Part shown: piece by piece, positions 1-5,998 of the stretch
Layout: the number at the start of each line of letters is the position of its first letter
Numbering within the stretch: position 1 is the stretch's first letter
Assembly (NCBI GenBank): GCA_003523255.1
Contig: DPGH01000005.1
Coordinates: 26,333-33,014, forward strand
From: Clostridiales bacterium
GTDB lineage: Bacteria > Bacillota > Clostridia > Christensenellales > Borkfalkiaceae
DNA: 6,682 bases
Reading direction: 5' to 3'
Program-made: the position numbers and the translations under genes
The notes under the pieces: generated by a model
What the model saw: only the letters and a program-made list of their open reading frames with translations
The model's database searches: none
Told to the model about the DNA's origin: nothing

Positions 1-2
1 TT

Positions 3-31
3 ATAATACCCCCCCCCCCGCATAAAGTCAA
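3..31 (-). promoter_or_regulatory. Second poly-G-spacer promoter, driving a gene beyond the left edge
   Basis: On the minus strand TTGACT (31-26) is followed by TTATGC, 11 G, and TATTAT (8-3). The spacer is exactly 17 nt as assembled, the optimum for sigma-A. An A/T-rich stretch upstream (about 32-55, ATTTTTATAAAAAATC) could act as an UP element. The driven gene lies outside the window. The design matches the operon promoter at 5999-6030: same strand, same CTTGAC, same G-run position next to the -10. Confidence 0.7.
9..19. repeat. Homopolymer tract of 11 C (G on the minus strand)
   Basis: Eleven consecutive C on the plus strand lie inside the 17-nt spacer of the left-edge promoter. The tract directly abuts the -10 hexamer. 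Length is uncertain for the usual reasons with homopolymers. Confidence 0.95.
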
Positions 32-147
32 GATTTTTTATAAAAATTTATACATAAATCATATATGATTTAGGAATTATACATATATTTGACCCTTTAA
101 GGTTTTCGGCGGTGTGCGACCGTAAATTTGTATAACTAAAACAGCAA

Positions 148-166
148 CAGCGCAATTTTTGCGTTG
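148..166 (-). terminator. Small second hairpin after the operon
   Basis: CAGCGCAA (148-155) pairs with TTGCGTTG (159-166), eight pairs including one G-U, around a 3-nt loop. On the minus strand TTGCTGTTTTAG follows, so termination would be weak. It may back up the main terminator 20 nt upstream. Confidence 0.35.
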
Positions 167-187
167 AAAAGTTTTCGTTACGCAAAA

Positions 188-217
188 CGGGCGCAACCGT
201 TTTAATGGCTGCGCCCG
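188..217 (-). terminator. Intrinsic terminator at the end of the operon
   Basis: CGGGCGCA (188-195) pairs with TGCGCCCG (210-217), eight GC-rich pairs. Two further CC/GG pairs form inside the loop. On the minus strand the stem is followed directly by TTTTG. It lies 25 nt past the stop of the two-TM protein gene, where an operon terminator is expected. Confidence 0.75.
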
Positions 218-242
218 AACGTTTCGGTTTAACTAAACCAAA

Positions 243-758
243 TTAGTTTTCGTCGTAAGTGGACCACTTTTCATAGCCGTTCTGCTCTAAAAAGGCGTCC
301 GTCTTTTCCGTTAACTTAAACACTTTTTTCCACATAAGCCCTAAAAGAGCAAAAAGGTAAGAAGCCGCTATAAGTCCCGCATAAACGCCGGCAATTACAA
401 GCGCAACCGAGGTGTTACCCATGGCGGCAAGCGCGATCGCCGCGATAATTGCTATAACGCAAAGGTTAATAGCCCATACCCTGATATGCGAAACGATATT
501 GCTTAAAAGTTCGGTAAGACCGAAAAGGAAATTCTTTTTATAGCAATAAGGTCTGTCGAACCACGCTCTTTTAACAATGTGGGATTTGTGCTTAACGGTT
601 ATATGATCGCCGTGGTCGGTCGCTTCGTATCCGTCGTCTACCACCGTGCGGTCTTTACCGCTGAAATGCCAGTCAAAGCATTTCTTTTCGAACATCAGTA
701 TCGGCGCGCTGAAAGTGTACGTACGCGCTCTGCTTTTGATCTTGAATTTGTTACTCAT
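243..758 (-). CDS. Two-TM membrane protein with soluble N-terminal region, unknown function
   Basis: 171 residues. The N-terminal 90 or so residues are soluble and rich in basic and aromatic residues (FKIKSRARTYTFSAP, HGDHITVKHKSHIVKRAWFD). They contain several His, Asp and Cys residues but no recognised metal motif. Two hydrophobic helices follow at about 94-113 and 117-142, with a tight turn (AAMGNTS) between them. A charged tail of about 28 residues ends the protein. The N-terminal part has the alternating pattern of a small beta domain. With both helices crossing, both ends are on the same side, probably cytoplasmic. I do not recognise the family. AGGAG sits 8 nt before ATG 758. It follows the six-gene block after an 88-nt gap with a hairpin, so it may be co-transcribed at a lower level. 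It could serve the same membrane complex. Confidence 0.8.
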   Translation of the reverse strand: MSNKFKIKSRARTYTFSAPILMFEKKCFDWHFSGKDRTVVDDGYEATDHGDHITVKHKSHIVKRAWFDRPYCYKKNFLFGLTELLSNIVSHIRVWAINLCVIAIIAAIALAAMGNTSVALVIAGVYAGLIAASYLFALLGLMWKKVFKLTEKTDAFLEQNGYEKWSTYDEN

Positions 759-796
759 ACTATATACTCCTATATAAACTTTCTTTCGTGCTTAAA

Positions 797-822
797 GGTA
801 GCGGCGGAATACCGCCGCTACC
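797..822 (-). terminator. Perfect 11-bp hairpin between the sixth and seventh genes
   Basis: GGTAGCGGCGG (797-807) pairs perfectly with 812-822 around an AATA loop. On the minus strand it is followed only by TTTAAG, a weak T-tract, so it is probably a partial terminator or mRNA-processing/stability element that lowers expression of the last gene relative to the first six. I see no good promoter between it and the next start. Confidence 0.55.
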
Positions 823-846
823 GTAAATTTTAGTGCCCGTTACGTA

Positions 847-1038
847 TTATTTAACGTCTTTCGGGGGGTGAAGATCCCACGCGGGGAATTCCTTAGCGAA
901 TCCGTTAAGGTCTTCGGGTAAAACGATTTCGTCCTTAGCCTCTTCTACGGCGAACTGTGCGAGATCCGCGTCGTCCGCAGCGAATTCCGAAAGGTCGTTT
1001 ACGTCCTGGTTTTCCAACTTGTTCATTTCGTCAGCCAT
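847..1038 (-). CDS. Very acidic 63-residue protein with three DLxxFA motifs
   Basis: A small soluble protein with 18 Asp/Glu, five Lys and no Arg, so its pI should be very low. DLxxFA occurs three times: DLSEFA (15-20), DLAQFA (25-30) and DLNGFA (43-48). The C-terminus carries an aromatic/proline element, FPAWDLHPP (51-59). The rest is probably disordered or weakly helical. Such a layout suggests an adaptor whose repeated short motifs dock onto a partner, possibly the large protein encoded just upstream. A strong GGAGGA site lies 12 nt before ATG 1038 in the 21-nt gap. That site, together with the acidic composition and operon position, argues that this is a real gene. Unknown function. Confidence 0.75.
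   Translation of the reverse strand: MADEMNKLENQDVNDLSEFAADDADLAQFAVEEAKDEIVLPEDLNGFAKEFPAWDLHPPKDVK
895..996 (-). repeat. Three DLxxFA-coding motifs in the small acidic protein
   Basis: The motif is encoded at 979-996, 949-966 and 895-912. Starts are 10 and 18 codons apart. The conserved positions are Asp-Leu and Phe-Ala, one face of a helical turn. Confidence 0.6.
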
Positions 1039-1059
1039 AATTACGTATTCTCCTCCGTT

Positions 1060-2748
1060 TTAGTTGTTTTCGGTAGCGGCTACTTCGTCAAAGTTAACGG
1101 TATCCCACCCGTCTTTGCCGATAAAGTCGTTAACGACCTTGTTAGCCTCTATTCTGCCGTTTAACGCGTTGTCGAGCGCTTTAAGTTTAGCGTTCTTTTC
1201 AGCGTCGATTTTAGCCTCGATTGCCGCTCTTCTCTTTTTGTTGCGGGAATTCGCGACGAGCGCGGGTATAACGAGAATCCAGTAATAACCCGGCGTTTTG
1301 ATTTTAGAAGTCGCTTCTTCTTTCGCGGCGTCGTATTTAGCGGCGAGAGCCTTTTTGAGTTGATCTCTGTTTTCGCCGTCTTCGGTAACGCCCGCCCAAG
1401 AAATTCTTTCGCTGTAATTCGCTTTGCCTACGCCGCCGACGTCGTTACCGCTGATAGTCGTTTCAACTTTAAGATTGATTTTTTCGGGGTAAGCGTCCTT
1501 ATTTTCGGTTATGTACTCTTTGTAAGAATCTACTATGTAGTCTTTCAAGAGTTTGATAGCCGTCTTTTTAGCGGAAGAACGCGCGCTCGGGTCGATGATA
1601 GAAGTTCTTAAACGCGATACGAAGTCAACCGGCGCGTCGAACTTTTGCTGTTTAACGAAACTGAGATAAGCGTTCGCTTTCTTTTCGTCGCCCTTGTATT
1701 CTTTAACCTTGTTAAAGAGAACTTCGTCATATCTCAATTCTTCTTCGGTCTGCATGTCTTTATCCGTTCTCACGTCCTCGAAGTCGGTGATGAGTTTACG
1801 GAGTTCTACGTCGATTCTCTGTTTTTCGATTTCAGGATCGATTTCCGCATGAGCCATTTTGCCGAGTTCTACGTTAGCATGCTCGGTACCCTCTATTCTC
1901 GAAACGAAACCTTCGATAAGGTTGAATTCGGGGCAGAACGCTTTAAGGTCGCTGTACGTGCTTACGTAACCGCTTTCGCCTTTAACCGCAGAGCCGAATT
2001 TTTCATAGAAACTCTTCCAGTACGCTTTCTGTTCTTCGTCGAAATCGGGGTGTTTTTCTTTAAGAGTTTTAACCCAGTGATTGATGTTGTCTACGCAAAC
2101 GTTGTCTTTGTCGTCGCCGAAAATACCGTTTTCGTAGCAGTCGATAAACGCGACTACGCTGCTTCTCATTCTTTCGGGGTTCTGCATACCGAAGTATTCG
2201 CGGAGCCATTCAAAACTGGTAGCGGTTCTGCCGGCACGTTGACAAATAAGCGCGAAAAGCATGCAAGTCTTTTCTTTATCGCGGCGTACCGCCTCTTTAA
2301 TCGCTCTCTTTGCAAGCGCTTCGTCGTTGCATATCCAGCCGGATAACGCTACGAGGCACGGCGCAAGCCAGTACTGGGGCGCTTTAAGCATAAGTTCTTC
2401 GGATACTCTCGCAACAGTGTTTTGTTTAACGAGAGCAAGGTCGGTCGCCTGCAATATGCCGAGAATGTGTTCTCTGACTTCTTTATGCACGCCGAATCTG
2501 CTTTCGAGTTCCTGACGAACTCTGATGAGTTCGGTAATCGCGCGCTGTAATGCCGCGGCGTTACGCTGCTCTATCATCATCTTCAAAAACTGCTGTTGCA
2601 ATTGTTGTACTTTAGCGTCAACGTAGTTTACTCTTTCGTTCACCGCTAAAACGCACTGACCGACGGCTTCTACCTGACTGCTGATGTGGTTGACCTGATT
2701 GATTACGCTATTTAAACTCGTAATCGAAACCTGGGTATAATCACTCAT
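1060..2748 (-). CDS. Large coiled-coil/helical protein of unknown function
   Basis: This is the largest protein of the operon, 562 residues, and I do not recognise it. Residues about 15-65 form a heptad-like coiled coil (VNQVNHISSQVEAVGQCVL, then VQQLQQQF). Residues 65-215 are helical and rich in aromatic/Cys residues, resembling helical-repeat packing. Residues 295-415 are highly charged helices (IEKQRIDVELRKLITDFEDV). Residues about 425-455 look like a short beta segment. Residues 488-499 (YYWILVIPALVA) are strongly hydrophobic but too short for a normal TM helix, and are flanked by basic NSRNKKRR, so they could be a membrane-touching or buried helix. An acidic tail closes the protein. No nucleotide-binding or catalytic motif is visible. 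By inference it is a structural subunit of the SPFH complex. The next gene starts 21 nt downstream. Confidence 0.85.
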   Translation of the reverse strand: MSDYTQVSITSLNSVINQVNHISSQVEAVGQCVLAVNERVNYVDAKVQQLQQQFLKMMIEQRNAAALQRAITELIRVRQELESRFGVHKEVREHILGILQATDLALVKQNTVARVSEELMLKAPQYWLAPCLVALSGWICNDEALAKRAIKEAVRRDKEKTCMLFALICQRAGRTATSFEWLREYFGMQNPERMRSSVVAFIDCYENGIFGDDKDNVCVDNINHWVKTLKEKHPDFDEEQKAYWKSFYEKFGSAVKGESGYVSTYSDLKAFCPEFNLIEGFVSRIEGTEHANVELGKMAHAEIDPEIEKQRIDVELRKLITDFEDVRTDKDMQTEEELRYDEVLFNKVKEYKGDEKKANAYLSFVKQQKFDAPVDFVSRLRTSIIDPSARSSAKKTAIKLLKDYIVDSYKEYITENKDAYPEKINLKVETTISGNDVGGVGKANYSERISWAGVTEDGENRDQLKKALAAKYDAAKEEATSKIKTPGYYWILVIPALVANSRNKKRRAAIEAKIDAEKNAKLKALDNALNGRIEANKVVNDFIGKDGWDTVNFDEVAATENN

Positions 2749-3577
2749 TGACTGTTCCTCCTGCCTGTTTTAATTTATTTTTTATTTTTTCTTTTTCGTT
2801 ATTAAACGCGCCGTTAAACTTTTTGAAAAGCACTTCGTTTTTAATCTTCGAAAAAATTTCGCCTATCCTTAAAATGTAGTTATTAAAAAATCTGCTCGCT
2901 TTGGTCGTAAGATAGTAAGTGTTGCCGAGTTCGGGCGAATCGGGATTTTTGCCGAGCGAACTGTAAAGCGCGAACCAGGTTTTGGGTATATCCGTCTGTT
3001 CGTTTATGGTCTTGTACAGTTCTGCCATATCCTTATCGAGCCACTCGGAATTAGTGCGCCTTGCAATCGCGTAAGGCGAAAACGACTCGACGAAAGCACC
3101 CAAATCTTTCGGAGACTGGGTTTCGAGCATTTTGGTTAAAATTATTTTTTCGTAATCGACGAGGTGCGGAACGGTTTTAAGCCACAACTGCTTGCAATAC
3201 TCGGCTTCATCGGCGTCTAATTCGAGATCCGGAAGCGTTTCGTAAAAATACTTATCGAGATGCTTGCGAGTTTTGGTTTCCGCAGAAAAAGCGCAATAAT
3301 ACGCTATAATAAAGAGTGCAGCGGCATTATCTACCGCAACAGATAAAGCCGATTCCGCAAAGCGGTTGGCAGTATCGTAGTTTGCGTCTAAAAAATAGTT
3401 GACGGCGTTTTTAACGTCGTAAACAACTTTATCCGAATTGTTGATATCCCGTCTTTTTAATATAACGAGATTGCCGCACGACGGACACACTGCGCGACGG
3501 GTTTTAAAATCAATACACTCCGCCGGAATTGTCGTAAAACAACCGGGGCATTGAAACACCTGACCTTCCATTTTCAT
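2741..3577 (-). CDS. Zinc-ribbon protein with all-helical body (TFIIB-type zinc ribbon-like)
   Basis: 278 residues. An N-terminal zinc ribbon has cysteine pairs CPGC (10-13) and CPSC (31-34) separated by 17 residues, with a GNLVIL strand after the second pair, as in TFIIB-type ribbons. The rest is helical and soluble. Residues about 53-110 (NAVNYFLDANYDTANRFAES, then a second helix pair) look like a TPR-type unit, and the final 50 residues are Lys/Asn-rich. No enzyme motif is visible, so protein-protein scaffolding is the likely role. Two starts are possible: ATG 3577 has its AGGGG only 3 nt away, while ATG 3571 (MEGQVFQC) has 9 nt spacing and may be the real start; the proteins differ by two residues. 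The gene ends inside the start of the next one (8-nt overlap). Confidence 0.85.
   Translation of the reverse strand: MKMEGQVFQCPGCFTTIPAECIDFKTRRAVCPSCGNLVILKRRDINNSDKVVYDVKNAVNYFLDANYDTANRFAESALSVAVDNAAALFIIAYYCAFSAETKTRKHLDKYFYETLPDLELDADEAEYCKQLWLKTVPHLVDYEKIILTKMLETQSPKDLGAFVESFSPYAIARRTNSEWLDKDMAELYKTINEQTDIPKTWFALYSSLGKNPDSPELGNTYYLTTKASRFFNNYILRIGEIFSKIKNEVLFKKFNGAFNNEKEKIKNKLKQAGGTVNE
2757..2762 (-). promoter_or_regulatory. Shine-Dalgarno AGGAGG inside the upstream gene
   Basis: A perfect AGGAGG lies in the last codons of the zinc-ribbon gene, 8 nt before ATG 2748 of the coiled-coil gene, which overlaps that gene's TGA by 8 nt. This fixes the downstream start and suggests coupled, high-level translation of the 562-residue protein. 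Confidence 0.85.
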
Positions 3578-3583
3578 CAGCCC

Positions 3584-3895
3584 CTATTTTGCGAGAAGCA
3601 CGCTCGAAAGCGCACTCTCGAATTCTCTTGCTTCTTCTTCGCGGAAATACTCTAATCTGCGGTTTTTCGCGAACGGGAACATATCCGCCCCGTCTTTGGT
3701 ATAAAGCCGTAAAGAATATTTGCCGCCTTTTTTATAAAACTGTATCGTGCCGATAGTTTCGGTTAAAATACTGAAGGTATAATCTTCGCTTACGATAACG
3801 ACCCTTTTAGGCGTAATCGCCGCATAGATTTTTTTACCTTTTATTTCTTTAACTATCGCTTCGTTTTCTCCTAAAACGATAAGGTTGTTAGTCAT
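3584..3895 (-). CDS. Small beta-rich protein, possibly PH-like fold
   Basis: This protein of 103 residues lacks signal peptide and TM segments. The sequence alternates short beta-type stretches (KKIYAAITPKRVVIVS, TFSILTETIGTIQFYKKG, YSLRLYTKDG) and ends in one amphipathic helix (REEEAREFESALSSVLLAK). Seven or so strands capped by a C-terminal helix is the layout of bacterial PH-like domains, and 'ITPKRVVIVS...ETIGTIQF' resembles their second and third strands. The fold is my inference from pattern. PH-like domains often bind other proteins or membranes, which would suit an SPFH-centred complex. A GAGG site lies in the 9-nt gap after the previous gene, and the stop is 6 nt before the next start, so translation is probably coupled. 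Confidence 0.8.
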   Translation of the reverse strand: MTNNLIVLGENEAIVKEIKGKKIYAAITPKRVVIVSEDYTFSILTETIGTIQFYKKGGKYSLRLYTKDGADMFPFAKNRRLEYFREEEAREFESALSSVLLAK

Positions 3896-3904
3896 AAAAA
3901 CCTC

Positions 3905-4603
3905 TTACTTTACCGCGCGGAGAAGTTCGTTTCTCGTTTTCAAAAGCGCGTCTGCCTTGGCTATCGCGGAAAGCGCCGCGTCTTTATCCGCTTCGGCATT
4001 CAAAAGAGTTTTGACTACTTCTATCTGCGCTTTAAGTTCGTCTTCGGCTTCGGCGGTTTCTTCAACGCCCATGGGGTCGCTATACGTTACCGCTTCTGCA
4101 AGCGCTTTGACTTTCGATTTAACCTCGGAGTCTTTCGCAAGATATTCCAGAGAACTTACGCTTACCGCAAGGGTTCTTAAACTTCTTACTTTCGCATACG
4201 TTTTTTCGCTGTCGCCCTTAATGTGCGAGTACGCCATGTATACGCCTATTTCCGCCGCGACGAATAAAAGAAGTAAAACTATGTTCGGTATTAAAGACGC
4301 CTTTAAATTTTCACCGGTGGGGAAGCACATAAATATCGTGTTCATTATAAGCGTAATAGCCATATACGCGCCGGCAACGATATATACGGGTGCTAAAACG
4401 TTGAATATAACGTTTTTGGATAATTTAAAGTAACACATCAATACCGCTACGAGTATAAACGCTATCGCGGTAAATACGTAAGGGCACCAAAAGTTCGCTT
4501 TCGCGGTGGAAAGATCGGGTATTACGAATACGAGAACGTTCCATATAACGAAAAATATCGCCCAGATTATAACGCTTAAAAATCTGTTTTTGATTTTTGC
4601 CAT
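3905..4603 (-). CDS. Four-TM membrane protein with cytoplasmic helical tail, function unknown
   Basis: This 232-residue protein is not one I recognise. Four hydrophobic helices are clear at about 8-28, 40-58, 67-93 and 104-126. The N-terminus is basic (MAKIKNR) and a basic stretch follows TM4, so both ends should be cytoplasmic. Residues 127-232 are soluble, charged and Ala/Leu-rich and look helical, with an acidic patch (EETAEAEDELKAQ) and a basic end. This topology fits a membrane anchor presenting a helical docking tail. Its position right after the SPFH gene suggests, by inference, that it recruits or stabilises the SPFH assembly. The start has a good GAGGAG site 6 nt upstream. The gap to the previous gene is 46 nt and to the next only 9 nt. 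Confidence 0.85.
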   Translation of the reverse strand: MAKIKNRFLSVIIWAIFFVIWNVLVFVIPDLSTAKANFWCPYVFTAIAFILVAVLMCYFKLSKNVIFNVLAPVYIVAGAYMAITLIMNTIFMCFPTGENLKASLIPNIVLLLLFVAAEIGVYMAYSHIKGDSEKTYAKVRSLRTLAVSVSSLEYLAKDSEVKSKVKALAEAVTYSDPMGVEETAEAEDELKAQIEVVKTLLNAEADKDAALSAIAKADALLKTRNELLRAVK

Positions 4604-4649
4604 AACTAACTCCTCTTTACTTTATATAAAAGTTTAAGTTTGCTTCTAT

Positions 4650-5924
4650 TTACTGAAGTTTAGTTCCGCATTTGTTGCAGAAAAGCGCGCCGTCCGCTAC
4701 TTCCGCTCCGCAGTTGGGGCAAGTCGCTTTAACGGGTTCGCCGCCGAGGCGGGTGCCGCACTTATTGCAGAATAACGCGCCTTCCGCTACTTCTGCTCCG
4801 CACTTCGGGCAAACGGGTTTCATGCTCGCGCCGCAGTGGTTACAGAAAGCCACGCCCTTGGGCTGAACCGCTCCGCACTTCGGGCAAACGTTGCCGAGAC
4901 GGGTTCCGCATTTGTTGCAGAAAGCCGCGCCCTCGGGTAAAACCGCTTTACAGTTGGGGCAAACTTCGCCGACCTGCGCCGCAGCCGCCTGCCCCTGTTG
5001 CATGCCGTTAAAGCCCGCGTTAGCCACGTTAGCCATACCCGCACCGAACGCTCCGCCGACGCCGAGACCCATGCCAAGACCCATGCCTGCGCCCATAAAC
5101 GTGCTCGAAGTTCCTTCGTTAGAGGCAGCCTGCCCCAAAACGTCGTAACCTCTTTCCTGCTGATAGGTGTAGCCCTCTCTCTGACGCTTTCTCGCGAGCG
5201 CTTCGGACTCGAGATCCATTTTGCGCCTTGCTTTTTTCGCTTCGTTTACTTCCGCCAAATCCTCGTCGGGAGCCTTGATGGTAGTAAACGAGAACAGGTC
5301 GAGCGCGATGCCGTAATCTTCAAAGAAAGGCACCATCTGCTCTTTTATGCTGTCCGAAAGTTCGGTAAAATGCGAACTTACCGATAAAATGCTGACTTGT
5401 TTATCGACCATGGTTTTACCGAGAAGGTCGGTAACTCTTTCGATAATCTTACCGCGGAGATATCCGCCGAGTTCGTCTTTACTGAACCTGTCGCGAGTAC
5501 CTACTATCTTGGTAAGGAATTTTCTCGTATCGGAAATATGCGCGCCGAAAAGACCGTTCGCCCCGACGTGTATGTTAATCTGCTCGAGGGGGTCCTCCAT
5601 AAGAATGGGAGTCGGCGTGCCCCATCTTAAATCTGCAAGGTAAACCTTGTTTACGAAGAATACGTCGCAGTGAAAAGGCGTTTCTCCGCCGGTGGGGATA
5701 TTTATGAGTTTTTTAAGTAAGGGTATGTTCTGAGTGGAAAGCGTGTGCTTGCCGGGTCCGAACAAGTCGAGAGCCATACCGTCTTTAAAGAAAACGGCTT
5801 CTTGCGACTGGTGTACTATAAGTTGGGTGTGCGTATTAAAGTCTTCCGCTTCGTGCTTATACGATATAATATCGTTTACCGAAGACTCGCCGTCATCCCA
5901 TTTAACGATGTCGTAAAGTTTCAT
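4650..5924 (-). CDS. SPFH-domain protein with four C-terminal zinc ribbons (YdjI / 'virion core protein'-like)
   Basis: This is a 424-residue protein. Residues about 25-215 form an SPFH (band-7) domain of the YdjI-like family. Its hallmark text includes TQLIVHQSQEAVFFKDG, ALDLFGPGKHTL, QNIPLLKKLINIP and DLRWGTPTPI. Residues 222-258 are highly charged and helical (coiled coil). Residues 276-317 are a Gly/Met/Ala-rich flexible linker. Four CxxC-x10-CxxC zinc ribbons follow at 322-340, 347-365, 372-390 and 402-420. SPFH proteins oligomerise at membranes; in Bacillus subtilis the relative YdjI is encoded with PspA and YdjG/YdjH in an envelope-stress operon. Here there is no signal peptide or TM segment, so membrane contact probably needs a partner such as the next gene. 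I chose ATG 5924 because AAGGGG lies 6 nt before it; an 18-codon upstream extension starts inside the leader hairpin and lacks a binding site. First gene of the operon, 46 nt before the next. Confidence 0.9.
   Translation of the reverse strand: MKLYDIVKWDDGESSVNDIISYKHEAEDFNTHTQLIVHQSQEAVFFKDGMALDLFGPGKHTLSTQNIPLLKKLINIPTGGETPFHCDVFFVNKVYLADLRWGTPTPILMEDPLEQINIHVGANGLFGAHISDTRKFLTKIVGTRDRFSKDELGGYLRGKIIERVTDLLGKTMVDKQVSILSVSSHFTELSDSIKEQMVPFFEDYGIALDLFSFTTIKAPDEDLAEVNEAKKARRKMDLESEALARKRQREGYTYQQERGYDVLGQAASNEGTSSTFMGAGMGLGMGLGVGGAFGAGMANVANAGFNGMQQGQAAAAQVGEVCPNCKAVLPEGAAFCNKCGTRLGNVCPKCGAVQPKGVAFCNHCGASMKPVCPKCGAEVAEGALFCNKCGTRLGGEPVKATCPNCGAEVADGALFCNKCGTKLQ
4665..4961 (-). repeat. Four tandem zinc-ribbon-coding units
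   Basis: The units at 4905-4961, 4830-4886, 4755-4811 and 4665-4721 each encode CPxC, ten residues ending in F, then CNxC-G. Starts are 25, 25 and 30 codons apart. Units 3 and 4 are almost identical in protein (CPxCGAEVAxGALFCNKCGT), pointing to a more recent duplication. All 16 cysteines are present, so all four should bind zinc. Confidence 0.9.
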
Positions 5925-5959
5925 TGTATACCCCTTTTTTAATTTATTTAACGCTAAAT

Positions 5960-5983
5960 CGGCATGTTTTATCAACATTGCCG
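5960..5983 (-). promoter_or_regulatory. Small hairpin in the SPFH operon leader
   Basis: On the minus strand CGGCA/TGCCG and TGTT/AACA pair to give a 9-bp stem with a single bulged A and a GATAA loop. It lies in the predicted 5' leader, about 24 nt before the Shine-Dalgarno AAGGGG (5936-5931). It has no following T-run, so it is not a terminator. An mRNA-stability or translation role is possible. Confidence 0.35.
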
Positions 5984-5998
5984 CTAAAATACATACTC

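Noticed and set aside
1250..1287. Transmembrane helix in the coiled-coil protein (residues 488-499)
   Set aside because: The uninterrupted hydrophobic stretch is only about 12 residues, too short for a standard membrane span, so I describe it as a hydrophobic patch.
1645..2346. Long plus-strand open frame of 233 codons
   Set aside because: It lies wholly antisense to the coiled-coil gene, with Phe/Val-rich composition typical of the reverse complement of charged helical codons, and no ribosome binding site. The same holds for the other plus-strand frames.
4665..4961. Regularly spaced repeat units that could suggest a CRISPR array
   Set aside because: The repeats are in-frame zinc-ribbon codons that differ at many bases, without constant repeats or unique spacers.
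5925..5978. 18-codon N-terminal extension of the SPFH protein starting at ATG 5978
   Set aside because: It has no ribosome binding site, its start lies inside the leader hairpin, and the extension does not resemble SPFH family N-termini. ATG 5924 has AAGGGG at proper spacing.
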